Counted from the first letter of the stretch, positions 22,201 through 30,006 are shown. The stretch is DNA of 64,000 bases from Rhipidocladum racemiflorum (GCA_036346355.1 CM070573.1:20692001-20756000); one strand, 5' to 3'. Program-made: numbers and translations. Notes: generated by a model not told the origin, from the sequence alone.

Positions 22201-24599
22201 CCACCTTGCCAAGTACTTGAGTACAATGGTTACCATGGGCAAAGTTATGTTACAATACCTCATTTCACTCCGCCCATCGCACCACACTGTTTGAGCTGGT
22301 TTATGGGCGTCCTCCGCTAGCTTTATTACCTTACAAAACCAGAGCCACAGTTCTAGACGTTGTTGATCAACAATTGCCTGACCGCCAATTGCTCCTGGAC
22401 CGCGCCAAGGCATTTTTATTGATGGCCCAAAACCGCATGAGACAAATTTATGACGCCCGTCATTGTGACGTCCAGTTTGAGGTTGGAGAGTGGGCATGGC
22501 TTAGGTTACAGCATCATCGATAGCAGTGTCTCCGCTCGCAAGCTTACGCAGCAATTCTTTGGTCCATTCAAGATCACTGCCAAAATTGGACCTGTTATTT
22601 ATCGATTGGCTCTGCCACATGACGCTCGAATCCATGACATCTTCCATGTGTCCCTTCTAAAGCCATTCATGAGAACTCCTGCCACACTGCCTCCTTTGCC
22701 GGTCTCCATGGAACCAACCACAACTCCAGCACCCCAAGCTATCTTGCGCACTCGCCGCGTTAATGGCCAGCAGGACTATTTGATGCATTGGAAAAACGAA
22801 TCAATTGACGATGCTACTTGGATGGCTGCTTCTACTTTCCAGCGCGTTTATCGTCAGTCCGAGCTTGTGGACAAGCTCGTTTTGGAGGGAGTGATGATAT
22901 GGATCAGCAGCAGCAGCAAAGGTGATGGGGCATGTGTATGTGCGCCGTAAACTGAAATTGGGCGCACAACACAAGGCTAGGGCAGCGCCCAAGGAATAGA
23001 TTAGGAAATTTCAGTTTATCTCTAAGAGTTGTTATTAGATAAGGAAGTTAGTTAAAATGTAATCTAGTTTAATTGACCTATGACTCTTTAACTTTATTCA
23101 GCTGAAGCTAGTTTTCCTCCACCAGCCAAATAGGAGTTAAGAGTCCAAATTGGATGGGAATCAGAGTCAGCATTAGGAAACAGAATCAGAGTCCTAACCG
23201 GATGGAGCTCCTACTCCCAACCGGCTAGACTCCCCTGCTGCTTCTTTAAAAAGGGAAGGCAGATTGTAAAGAAGGGCCATCAATAAAGATCAAATTTAGT
23301 TAATAGGCGGAAGGTCTCCCGAATTGAGATCCGGTGATTGCTTTCGGCTAAGCAATACTTTACCTGTTTCCACGGTGCCTCCTACAAAACCTCCACCCTC
23401 CACTAATCCCTCTACTTTGCAATCGCCTCACCCCATCACGCGTTCCTTTGCCCCAGCATATAACAGCAGACTCTGAATGTATCAGTTATCCTAGACTAGA
23501 GGCGCCAAGTGTAACCACATCATTGTTCCAAACTGTCAGCATCATTGTTCCAAACTGTCAGGAATGGTCTATCCTTACTCTTACCAAAAATGACAAATAA
23601 AAAACATACCTGCATACCACAGTAAACCTAGATATAAATGCGTACCATGTGAAAAAGACAAGCACTGAGAAGTGGATCTAAGGTCTCATCGTCTAAACTC
23701 CCAGCTAAATTTGAGAGTTAACCTACCCCCTAAAAACAATCATGTTTCCTCCAAGTAACTTAGCATTGCAAGTGGCATCTACTGAAACTAGCTCACGAAT
23801 GGACTTACTAACAATGGCAAGAACAGAAAACCTACTAAGAACAAAATCAGCATGCTAGTGAGCCCATCTTAACTGCACGAGCATCATTGCTACAAGAGAA
23901 GTTATACGACAGCACAGCTACTGATGGAAAAAAACAGCAAAAGACCGGGGAGCCAAGTTGGCAGCACGTAACAGTCTATCATCTGAATCACCTCCCACAT
24001 AATAAATTTAAGGGACCATTCTCCAATCAAGGTTCCTAGTCACTAGTTAACCATCCATAAAGGCTCGTAATCACCAATCATTCACCACAATGTTGCGTGA
24101 TGTAACAAAGATTCCTCTAAAAAGATCTATCCATACAGTTACGTGAACAGAATAGCATAACAACACGCAATTCTCAGCAAGCAGCAGCAGCAGTACATTG
24201 CATCACAAGCGCTCCCCTCCGGGTAAAAGGTACGGGCTATACGACGCGGGAGTTCGTGGGCTCACCTTCTTGTCCTTGATCTCGCTGGACTGGATCCATG
24301 TCTTGATCTGGTCCCTGTACCGCTGCAGCTTCTTGATCTCCTTCTTGAGGTCCGCCTCGAACTTCTCCTTCTGGTTCGCATTCTCGGTGTCGTAAACCTG
24401 CAGAAACCCGAACCAGAACACCTTGTAAAAATCCCCCAAAATCGGAAACAAAAAATCCGGGGGAGAATGTGTGTGGGTGGGTGGGTGGGGGGGGGGGGAC
24501 CCATGCCTTGTTCCAGATGCTGTCGAAGACGTCGACGCCCTCCTGGACCTTCTTGAGGACACGGTCGATCTCGCCCTGCAGCTTCCTGCTTGCGCCCAT
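7201..24599 (-). CDS. NOT3: NOT3, CCR4-NOT transcription/deadenylation complex subunit 3 (16 coding exons)
   Basis: NOT3 is a scaffold subunit of the CCR4-NOT complex, which shortens mRNA poly(A) tails and influences transcription. Coding exons, 5' to 3': 24599-24507, 24397-24266, 16681-16544, 15887-15837, 15414-15325, 15221-15075, 14942-14832, 14593-14525, 12522-11767, 10020-9856, 9224-9059, 9003-8885, 8228-7959, 7869-7735, 7612-7437, 7276-7201. They total 2694 nt, 897 aa plus stop, and every phase agrees. Residues 1 to about 240 form the basic, coiled-coil NOT3 N-terminal domain (start MGASRKLQGEIDRVLKKVQE). Residues about 255-720 are a low-complexity Ser/Thr/Pro/Gln linker. Residues about 740-895 are the NOT2/3/5 C-terminal module (FWERIGSDSLATDLLFFAFY, HRKYNTWFQRH). 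The length fits plant NOT3. Intron 1 appears to use a GC donor. Introns 2, 8 and 9 hold transposable elements, yet all exons are open, so the gene looks functional. Confidence 0.93.
7437..7612 (-). CDS. NOT3: NOT3 coding exon 15
   Basis: Residues 815-873 (NTYQEYLAARELKKQSWRFH to TEDGSGW), including WFQRHVEPQVTTDEYERG. Acceptor GGTAG|AACACA, donor ATG|GTACGT, ending in phase 2. Confidence 0.94.
7735..7869 (-). CDS. NOT3: NOT3 coding exon 14
   Basis: Residues 770-814 (RHPAVTPVSYPQIQAP to FFAFYYQQ), the core of the C-terminal NOT box. Acceptor TTCAG|AGGCAC, donor CAG|GTCGGT. Confidence 0.94.
7959..8228 (-). CDS. NOT3: NOT3 coding exon 13
   Basis: Residues 680-769 (NPSASIAEGTQLSRDS to SERAKNYIP). 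It includes GVGVIGRRSVSDLGAIGD and the NLQMLEAAYHRLPQPKDSER segment that leads into the NOT2/3/5 C-terminal module. Acceptor TCACAG|AATCCT, donor CCG|GTATGG. Confidence 0.94.
8885..9003 (-). CDS. NOT3: NOT3 coding exon 12
   Basis: Completes codon 640 and codes to residue 679 (AGHTKSEEQGLAEDGSVE to AKTPYS), acidic linker. Acceptor GTGCAG|ATGCTG, donor TCA|GTATGG. Confidence 0.87.
9059..9224 (-). CDS. NOT3: NOT3 coding exon 11 (3' border less certain)
   Basis: Residues 585-639, beginning FNSQNSSISSQVGLGLGVQG. Acceptor ATGCAG|TTTAAT. The donor was chosen as CATA|GTATTT because exon 12 needs a one-base split codon. GT sites at CAA|GTG and GAG|GTT are in the wrong phase for exon 12. Confidence 0.78.
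9856..10020 (-). CDS. NOT3: NOT3 coding exon 10
   Basis: Residues 530-584 (GQFRGRPEISADQREKYLQR to NALLQQ), a Gln-rich helical segment. Acceptor TTCAG|GGCCAA, donor CAG|GTTTTT. Confidence 0.93.
10199..11571 (+). mobile_element. hAT transposon relic in NOT3 intron 9
   Basis: Exact 8-bp target duplication caattgag at 10191-10198 and 11572-11579. The ends are related inverted repeats (left CCTAGTTATCAAGT, right complement of TATAGTTATTAAGT). Subterminal zones are dense in GACTAGTCG-like units (10215-10335 and 11470-11545). Inside lies a translatable BED-type zinc finger on the plus strand (about 11008-11148), but no recognisable catalytic transposase core, so this is an internally deleted hAT. 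It sits between NOT3 exons 9 and 10 and is removed by splicing. Confidence 0.85.
11008..11148 (+). pseudogene. BED zinc finger remnant of hAT transposase
   Basis: The frame reads KSKDPGWQYGFWPDKAR, a stop codon, then DTVQCMLCNRRVHAG and GRLKCHLARGF. The C-x2-C and following His residues, and the aromatic PGW...YGFW lead, match the BED DNA-binding finger found at the N terminus of plant hAT transposases. The in-frame stop at about 11059 and the absence of a following transposase mark it as a pseudogene. Confidence 0.75.
11767..12522 (-). CDS. NOT3: NOT3 coding exon 9 (largest)
   Basis: A 756-nt exon coding residues 278-529, a low-complexity Ser/Thr/Ala/Pro linker containing KDDDIMNFPPRRSSPA and GRGIGRGLTSQALG, then SGVQWRPQ near its end. 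Acceptor TTCAG|GCTACT, donor ACT|GTACGT. Fully open. Confidence 0.94.
12709..14404. mobile_element. non-autonomous hAT element in NOT3 intron 8
   Basis: Perfect terminal inverted repeats (TAGGGGTGAAAACGGGTCGGATA and its complement, apart from the innermost bases) and an exact 8-bp target duplication taaagtag (12701-12708 and 14405-14412). Both subterminal regions (12725-12895 and 14185-14395) are arrays of GGATACGG/TATCCG units. The interior has no recognisable transposase. Its right half (about 13800-14130) is strongly GC-rich and contains a 36-bp tandem repeat, unlike the AT-rich left half. The element is removed with intron 8 of NOT3. Confidence 0.9.
13976..14060. repeat. 36-bp tandem repeat in the GC-rich part of the hAT element
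   Basis: Two units of 36 bp, 13976-14011 and 14012-14047, differ at one position. A partial third starts at 14048 (GGCATGGTGGAGGG). Each begins GGCACGGTGGACGAGG and ends GAGGGCTCGGC. The minus-strand frames are Pro/Arg-rich and show no known domain. Confidence 0.85.
14525..14593 (-). CDS. NOT3: NOT3 coding exon 8
   Basis: Residues 255-277 (GVASVSTSAVLSTKSSVATSPTQ), the start of the Ser/Thr-rich linker. Acceptor GGCAG|GGTGTT, donor CAG|GTACAG. The next intron holds the 1.7 kb hAT element. Confidence 0.93.
14832..14942 (-). CDS. NOT3: NOT3 coding exon 7
   Basis: Residues 218-254 (EDFDEFSDVEDLYSTLP to PFSLVK), an acidic stretch closing the N-terminal domain. Acceptor TTTAG|GAAGAT, donor AAG|GTGAGC. 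Confidence 0.95.
15075..15221 (-). CDS. NOT3: NOT3 coding exon 6
   Basis: Residues 169-217 (VHLEKSITRHKAHIKKLE to DDYVERNQ), a highly conserved helical block of the NOT3 N-terminal domain. Acceptor ACCAG|GTACAT, donor CAG|GTGTGA. Confidence 0.95.
15325..15414 (-). CDS. NOT3: NOT3 coding exon 5
   Basis: Residues 139-168 (VSDLEGQVDSFEAE to KQRPPRL). Acceptor TTACAG|GTTAGT, donor TTG|GTATGA. Confidence 0.95.
15837..15887 (-). CDS. NOT3: NOT3 coding exon 4
   Basis: A 51-nt exon coding residues 122-138 (DPKERAKAETRDWLNNV). Acceptor GCGCAG|GATCCC, donor GTG|GTATGT. It is bridged in phase 0 with its neighbours. Confidence 0.93.
16544..16681 (-). CDS. NOT3: NOT3 coding exon 3
   Basis: Residues 76-121 (VSASYEQALMDARKQ to GLGQQPKT). 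Acceptor ACATAG|GTTAGT, donor ACT|GTAAGA. Basic and charged coiled-coil sequence. Confidence 0.95.
17654..18219 (+). repeat. 5' LTR of the intronic chromovirus
   Basis: Starts TGATATGGATCAG and ends CACATAACA. Matches the 3' LTR (22895-23465) over its full length with scattered substitutions and short indels, which indicates some age. A TTTAAAAAG TATA-like stretch lies near 18000. Confidence 0.9.
18223..18234 (+). other. primer binding site, initiator tRNA-Met
   Basis: TGGTATCAGAGC, four bases after the 5' LTR. It is complementary to the 3' end of plant initiator tRNA-Met, the usual primer for chromoviruses. Confidence 0.88.
18252..19130 (+). pseudogene. chromovirus gag (frameshifted)
   Basis: Starts MADNPVSALEFAEFKKN with a helical coiled-coil N terminus (residues about 8-60), then a Gly/Gln-rich linker. 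A frameshift near 18795 moves to a second frame (18797 on) with the capsid-like segment YDDTSDTILWIRHCKRY and YLRGVTQYWLDSWLQ. Gag makes the particle shell. Beyond about 19100 several more frame breaks are present and the zinc-knuckle region is not clean. Confidence 0.8.
19700..22890 (+). pseudogene. chromovirus pol: protease, RT, RNase H, integrase, chromodomain
   Basis: The protease segment (19703-19990) shows VVSRSTHNF where the family has an Asp-Ser-Gly triad, so the catalytic Asp is lost. Reverse transcriptase (about 20150-20830) has FCVDYRELNAKK, FSKLDLCSGYHQVRM and FGLTNAPSTFQ. A frameshift near 20650 precedes FFNDILIYS, where the catalytic Asp-Asp pair is Asn-Asp. RNase H (about 21050-21450) has VVECDASGHGISAVL and TNIAADALSR. 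Integrase (about 21690-22190) has frame breaks and keeps SYHPQTDGQTEVVNR. The C-terminal chromodomain (about 22740-22880) contains DYLMHWKN and DATWM. Stops and frameshifts throughout. Confidence 0.88.
22895..23465 (+). repeat. 3' LTR of the intronic chromovirus
   Basis: Starts TGATATGGATCAGCAG after a purine-rich tract (GGAGGGAG, 22884-22891) and ends CATATAACA, followed by the target duplication gcaga. Homologous to 17654-18219. Confidence 0.9.
24266..24397 (-). CDS. NOT3: NOT3 coding exon 2
   Basis: Residues 32-75 (VYDTENANQKEKFE to EIKDKK), part of the N-terminal coiled coil. Acceptor CTGCAG|GTTTAC, donor AAG|GTGAGC. The following intron is 7.6 kb and contains a Ty3 element. Confidence 0.95.
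24507..24599 (-). CDS. NOT3: NOT3 coding exon 1
   Basis: Codes residues 1-31, from the MGASRK start to SIWNK. An in-frame ATG at 24620 would add seven residues; the MGASRK start is chosen because it is where NOT3 proteins usually begin. The exon end at AAG|GCATGG implies a GC donor. A GT six bases on (after 24501) would add Ala-Trp in frame. Confidence 0.88.
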
Positions 24600-24635
24600 G
24601 GCGTCGTGCTTCTCCTCCACGGCGGCCTGGATTGC

Positions 24636-24643
24636 TAGGGTTT
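24636..24643 (-). promoter_or_regulatory. telo-box-like motif upstream of the NOT3 start
   Basis: AAACCCTA on the minus strand, about 37 nt upstream of the NOT3 ATG. This motif is common in the 5' leaders of plant genes linked to translation and growth. Function here is inferred only. Confidence 0.4.
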
Positions 24644-24729
24644 ACGATTTGGGAGCGGGTAAAAGCAGAGTGGGAGGAAGGCGAAGGAGACGACCACGAT
24701 TTGGATGGGACATGGGAGGCGTGACCGTG

Positions 24730-24737
24730 TGACGTCA
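24730..24737. promoter_or_regulatory. TGACGTCA palindrome, candidate bZIP (TGA-type) site
   Basis: A perfect 8-bp palindrome about 131 bp upstream of the NOT3 ATG, between the start codon and the MITE at 24789. TGACGTCA is a classic bZIP binding site. No TATA box is obvious nearby. Confidence 0.45.
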
Positions 24738-24788
24738 GCAAAAATGATGGGGGTTGTTTGCACTTTTGAGGCGTAATGTGGGCTCTTA

Positions 24789-25055
24789 GACCATCTCCAA
24801 CCATATTCCCTTCATTTCATTCACTTCCCTGTTCCCTTCCCCATTCCCATTCCCTTTATTTCCACTCATCTCCAACAGATTCCCTTTAAAGGGAATTGTA
24901 TAGGGAAAGGAGAGAGAATCCCTTCCTGAAGGGAATGGGAGAGATGATCCCAGGCTGAAGGGAATGCTGAAGGGAACCCGTTGGAGCGCTGAAGGGAATG
25001 GGAATCCCTTCGCGAAGGGAATGAGGGAGGTGACGGGAATGGGTTGGAGATGGTC
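24789..25055. mobile_element. MITE, Tourist/Harbinger-like, upstream of NOT3
   Basis: Terminal inverted repeats GACCATCTCCAACC (left) and its complement GGTTGGAGATGGTC (right), flanked by TTA on both sides (24786-24788 and 25056-25058), as expected of PIF/Harbinger MITEs. The interior is made of GGGAATGGGA/ATCCCTTC units in both orientations and could fold on itself. It starts about 190 bp upstream of the NOT3 start codon. Confidence 0.8.
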
Positions 25056-25058
25056 TTA

Positions 25059-25384
25059 GGCCCGGCTTGTTTCTGACGATCTTGCCTGGGTTCGAGAAGG
25101 CGGGCTTACGGCCCATCAGCTTGCATCTCCTATCGATGCTGTGCATGGGACAAGCCCAAACGTGACGCCCAAAGCTCGACTGGTTTGCGCCTCTCCCGAG
25201 TAAAATGATTTGAACAGTACGTATATCAAACTTGAAATAGATTTAGCGAGATTTGGATGGTTTGGGCACTGTTGATTGGAGAATTTAGTGATTTGGGTGA
25301 AAACGAGAATTTGGGGATTTGGGTATTAAGGTTCTAACCGAGTATGCAATTGATGAATGGATTCAAATTGCACACCTTACCTAT
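25059..25384. other. intergenic, no gene seen
   Basis: Sequence between the MITE and the SINE, upstream of NOT3. I see no coding region, repeat or RNA gene. Confidence 0.5.
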
Positions 25385-25609
25385 ATTTTTTTTTAGAAAA
25401 TTTGGCCAGGAGCTCTAGCATTTCATTAAAGAAGAAGAGAACAACAACCGGACTACAAGTGCACATACACCTCACACACACATACACACCCCACCACACA
25501 CACGCGCCTACCTCCGGCTCCATGCGAGTACACGGGTCGAGCGGGGCTCAAACCTGGGTGGACGAGGCATACAACCGCACCCCCAACCAACTGAGCTACG
25601 CTCAGTTCT
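25385..25609 (-). mobile_element. tRNA-derived SINE (Au-like)
   Basis: Read on the minus strand, it starts with a tRNA-like head that has an A box (TAGCTCAGTTGG, 25587-25598) and a B box (GGTTTGAGCCC, 25544-25554). It continues through a TG-rich body and ends in a T-rich 3' tail (A/T stretch at 25385-25396). The flanks are a 14-bp target duplication with one mismatch, cacaccttacctat (25371-25384) and cacacattacctat (25610-25623). The head and the tail with CATTTCATTAAAG/GGCCAGGAGCTC-like sequence resemble the grass Au SINE family from memory. It would be transcribed by RNA polymerase III. Confidence 0.85.
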
Positions 25610-25693
25610 CACACATTACCTATCAAGTAGCAACCCATAGGCGTGCTTGCTGCCGGCTGCGGCCGAATGGGTCGAGATGATGCAGTTTGCAAC

Positions 25694-28118
25694 TAGAGGT
25701 GGCAACGGGGGCATTCCCTGCCGAGGAGTGCCTCCCCATCCCGTCCCCGTTCCCCGTCTCGGGGGATAAAATCCCCCCGTCCCCATCCCCGTTCGGGTAT
25801 CGGGATCCCGTCGGGGACCCATCCCCACGAAAATTTCACACAAGAGAAGAGCTCGTATAGCCATTTTAACTCTAAAATCATATCAACAGTGTAGGATCGA
25901 AGTATACGAATATAGCAATCAGAGGGGGGGTGAATGATTGTGCGGAAGCTAAAACCAAATTCTTGATCTACTAAAAGTTCACCCCAAAACAGAACCAAAT
26001 AATTGCCTCGTATTCGACAAAAACAGAATGACAAAGGTTCGGTAAAACGAGAATTCCCGGAGATCCAACCATTAGATTGATCTGAAATTTGGACACGAGA
26101 AACTAGATTCCAATACGAATCGAACCCAAAAAGAATCAGCTCAATTGGACTTACGGATCAAAAGTTATGAACCTCGCAAGCTTGCTGTGACAGAAGATGA
26201 CGAGAATTAATCTAACCAAAACTTCAAGATTAAACAAGAACGACAAAAGTTTAATCAACTAAACTTAGAGAAACCCTAAATCAATTCTCTAGAAAGGTTT
26301 TGATGGATCAAATCAAAAACTAAAAGAACAAAAACCAATCTAGAAAAGAACAAGCATGCAAACAAGAACCAAAACAGGAAACACTATAGCAACGCTTGCC
26401 ATCAGAGCACGCAAGGATCTAGAAGAATTGATCTTTATTTCTTTTGTCTAAAGTACTCTCATCAAAAGAGTACAAAACCCTAAAAGCGAGCTTGAGGCTC
26501 TCAATGCGCTCGGCTCAATTGATGCCCTTCAACAGAGACACCCTCTTATTTAAAGGAGCAAAACACAAGGAGTTCTGAATACAATTCCTAATCTAGAAGG
26601 AGTATGTATTCAACACAACTCCTCTTGGCCCAACCTGGCCGAGTACAACTCTTGCACGCGTATGGCAACCCTACTATACTCACGTGACTAACACTTTGCA
26701 CGCGTATGGCCACCTGCCATACTCACGTGACTAACACTTTGCACGCGAATGACCTCCTGCCATTCTCACGTGACTAACCATTCTTCATGTGCACCATTCT
26801 CTTAGCCCGAACGTCCCGCATGACATCCTTGACCACCAAGACCTCAGTTCCTCCTGAACCTGGTCCCGAACCTCAGTTCCTCCATGAACCTAGTTCCGGT
26901 CCCGTCATCGACCACGTTCGTCTTCGAGCAATACCTGCACATGAACAAACCACAAAACAATTCCGAGCACAAGTCCACGACTTGACTCACATCAATCCAT
27001 GCAAATACTCACACGAGCATTGCATAAAGTCCACTTCAAGCATCATGAAATTCTCACAAATTTCATAATCTCAAAAACAAATCAAACACAATTCCAATTT
27101 TGCTCAAAACCCTAATCGAGCAAAAACGCATTCACGACGGACCAAAAAATATGGTCCGACGTACACATGAAAAAGTCACTCAAAAAACCATTCACAACGG
27201 ACGAACAAAATCGGTCCGGTGTACAAGTGAAAGTCTCGGTTTCAAGAAGAAATCATTCCGGCGAAAACACGTTCTCGATAGACTAAAAGAAATCAGTCCG
27301 TCGTATATGCGAAATCAATCCTAAAAAAAAACCGTTCACGATTGACCAAAGAAATTGGTCCGACATACATGCAAAACTTACTGGTTTCTTGGAAAATTGA
27401 GTCTGGCTCATGATCTCAAAAGCACGTCCACGACAGACCCAAAAACTTAGTCCGTCATACATGCGCTGACTGCTATTTTCTTGGAAAATTGAGTTTGGCA
27501 ACAAGAGCTCAAAAACATGTGCACGACAGACCCAAAAACTTGGTCCGTCGTACACAAAATCGGTTCAGCGCAAAAGGACTCAGATTCATGTTTACAACAG
27601 ACCAAAAAACTTGGTTTGTCGTACATGGGAAAATGAGGTTGCCAAAGCATGTTTACGAAACTTACTGTTTTCTTTAAGTTTGGTCTGGCGCCAAAGCGAA
27701 ACTTACTGTTTCTTGTCAAATTGTCAAAACACATGAACAAACACATTTTGCAAAATCAATTCTAAGTTAATTTTTCAGTTCAAAGCCAATTTTTCAGTAC
27801 ATGATTTCACAAACAGGCAAGAAAAAAAAGAATGCATACATTTATTGAAGATTATGTTGTCCCGTTTATGAAAATGTGAATATGATGGACTAGATAATAT
27901 ATTTGCAATCTAACAACTAAACTGGACTAAACTAAATTCGAATCCCCAACCGGATCCCCGCAGGGAAAAAAATTCCCCGTCCCCGTCCCCGCTATCCCCG
28001 ATGGGGAAATAATTTTCCCCGTTTCTATCCCCGCGAGGAACGATTTCATCCCATACCCGTCCCCTAATAGAGGAATTCTCCACCGGGATCGAAAAACGGG
28101 TCCCCATTGTCACCCCTA
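25694..28118. mobile_element. hAT miniature element split by a solo LTR
   Basis: Exact 8-bp target duplication tttgcaac (25686-25693 and 28119-28126). The ends are TAGAGGTGGCAACGGGG and the complement of TAGGGGTGACAATGGGG. Subterminal zones are packed with GGGGAC/CCCCGT units (25715-25830 and 27945-28110). Subtracting the solo LTR at 25890-27811 and its duplication leaves about 500 bp of hAT sequence with no transposase. The hAT therefore inserted first and the LTR element second. Confidence 0.88.
25890..27811 (-). mobile_element. solo LTR, Sirevirus-type (copy B), inside the hAT element
   Basis: Same family as 2655-4421, in the same orientation: starts TGTAGG, ends TTCACA, with an exact 5-bp duplication aacag (25885-25889 and 27812-27816). 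It is 155 bp longer than copy A, partly through an expanded hairpin array (about 27120-27630). Again no internal domains lie between the ends. The shared length shows clear but incomplete identity with copy A, so the two insertions are not a recent segmental duplication. Confidence 0.92.
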
Positions 28119-28202
28119 TTTGCAACCCGCTAACGAAGCGGGAGGACGCCCTTTCTGCTCCAGCCATGCACGCGCGAAGCGGCATGAGCCTTCTGCAATA
28201 GT

Positions 28203-28706
28203 TAGGGATGGCAATCGGGCGGGTTCGGGCGAGTAGACCTCCCGCAGACCCGAACCCGAAACCCGAAATTCATACCCGAACCCGAACCCGAAATCTCTCA
28301 CGGGTACATACCCACGCCCATACCCGAACCCGATGGGTACCCGAACCCGAAATTAAATTCACCTAATCACCTTGCAATTAAATTTTCAACCATCAATTAT
28401 CAATCAATTCATTTGTAATTTCTATGTTTAAAGGGAAAATATATGGTGTATATAATCATGAAAGTTACCGCATCTTACATCTCAAACGATGCTTGAAAAT
28501 CTTGAATTAACTTTCCATTATTTTTAATTTATATTAATTAATTCGGGTACCCATGGGTACCCACGGGTGCAGAACCGAACCCGAACCCGAACCCAAATCC
28601 GAACCCGAAATTTGAAACCCGCGGGTCTGAAATCAAACCCATACCCGAACCCATCGGGTCGGGTACCTACGGATACCCGAACCCACGGGTAATTTTGCCA
28701 TCCCTA
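28203..28706. mobile_element. hAT miniature element
   Basis: Inverted ends TAGGGATGGCAA and TTGCCATCCCTA, exact 8-bp target duplication gcaatagt (28195-28202 and 28707-28714). Subterminal arrays of CCCGAA/GGGTTC units (28215-28345 and 28545-28695) surround an AT-rich core. About 504 bp, with no coding capacity. Confidence 0.92.
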
Positions 28707-28714
28707 GCAATAGT

Positions 28715-30006
28715 CTGTGCGGCGATGGCGGTTGCCAACGCAGCAAGCCAATATGGAAGGCTCGGTCACTCCTGCAAGTGGGCCCATCTCGTCGGAATAC
28801 CAAGTTGGCGAAGCCAAATCAGTTTCCTAGTGCCAACTGCATCGAGAGGTAGAAAAAGCGTAGTGTTTGTAAAAAGCGTAGTGTTTGTTACCAAACAGAA
28901 TGTTCACCCGTGCCAATCGGCAATACGATAATGCAATTTCACAAACAGAAGTAACAGCACACATGATGTAATAGGAAAAAATTTCTTTATTAGATTGATT
29001 TTTCTGTATAAGACAATACTCGGTATACGGGAGAAAAACCTTAAGAGATCAATTCGGATTCGTTCATCAATAGATAGAGTCATTCCACACATGGACATAG
29101 ATTCTATTCATATCATAACAGTGTTTAGTTAAAAGAATTGCATGGTCTAGTGTTTTGGGAAACTTTGGTAATATTAGATGGTGTAAAGCCAAATTTACTC
29201 ATATATGTATATGACTTGATGTACTAATACCTTAATAGTTATACAGTCTAATACACATGTATGCACATGTCGATCATTGAAAAGTACAACACATACAGAT
29301 AAAATGGGGAAAAGGGAATAAAGTGAGATCGGACAGCTGACCGAGCTTCTGAGATGAGCCAATGTGGTGAAATATATCAAGGAGATCACAATATATGTTT
29401 CTCGTGGTGGAACACCCATCGATCCGTCATGACGTGAGATCTTCTATAGTCATTTTCTTTGACTTTGAGTCACTGACACAGTGAGATCCACACACGGTAG
29501 AGTAACCTAAAATTAGAGAAGATGACTGCAGAGGATACGCTTCCGGCGTACATACGTTTCAGTGTCTTACGAACGAGTACTAAAATGAACCGTTGAGAGA
29601 CCAACCCCTCTGCGTCTCTCTGATCACCAGTCAGCAGCACTTGATCATCTTGTACGTCCTTAAGACCTTAACTAAACTGAACCACGATAAACAGTACAGA
29701 AAGAATCGAGTCGATCTAGATTCCAGGCAGAACAGCATTTGGCTTGAGCCTGAAAAAAAAAACTGTAATAAAAAAATATTAACGATGATCGAGATTCCAG
29801 GCAGGACAGTGTTACGCAAATACGCAGTACAAATGAGCCGTTGAGGAGATGCATATGTAACGTACGTGTGTTCACTGCGCAACTTGTACGGTGTGCACAC
29901 GGTAGTGCTGGCATGCGTTTGCGCGCATATTAGTCTATTCCACGTGTCGGTCACAATGTATTGCTACAGACTATCGCGACCCGCGTCTGCCGACTAGTAA
30001 AACTGA
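28715..30006. other. intergenic, no gene seen
   Basis: No supported gene. A short near-duplicate of GTAGTGTTTGT is seen at 28860-28890. Two loosely similar stretches (around 29560-29600 and 29806-29850, each with a CCGTTGAG-like end) and a repeated ATTCCAGGCAG motif (29719, 29791) hint at an old duplication. Open frames here are short and have no recognisable domain. Confidence 0.5.

Larger units (their letters stand above)
17654..23465 (+). mobile_element. Ty3 chromovirus (Reina-like) in NOT3 intron 2
   Basis: A complete 5.8 kb LTR retrotransposon with an exact 5-bp target duplication gcaga (17649-17653 and 23466-23470). Order: 5' LTR, tRNA-iMet primer site, gag, protease, reverse transcriptase, RNase H, integrase, chromodomain, polypurine tract, 3' LTR. 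This is Ty3 order with the C-terminal chromodomain that defines chromoviruses. The short LTRs (about 570 bp) and small size point to the Reina-type lineage, though that is resemblance only. It lies opposite to NOT3. Multiple frameshifts and lost catalytic residues make it inactive. Confidence 0.92.

Noticed and set aside
24597..24620. Alternative NOT3 start at 24620 (seven residues upstream)
   Set aside because: The upstream ATG is in frame, but NOT3 proteins usually begin at MGASRK, and the extra residues are not conserved-looking.
25544..25609. tRNA-like gene with A and B boxes on the minus strand
   Set aside because: The boxes are the head of a SINE with its own tail and a 14-bp target duplication; the cloverleaf does not close as a tRNA.
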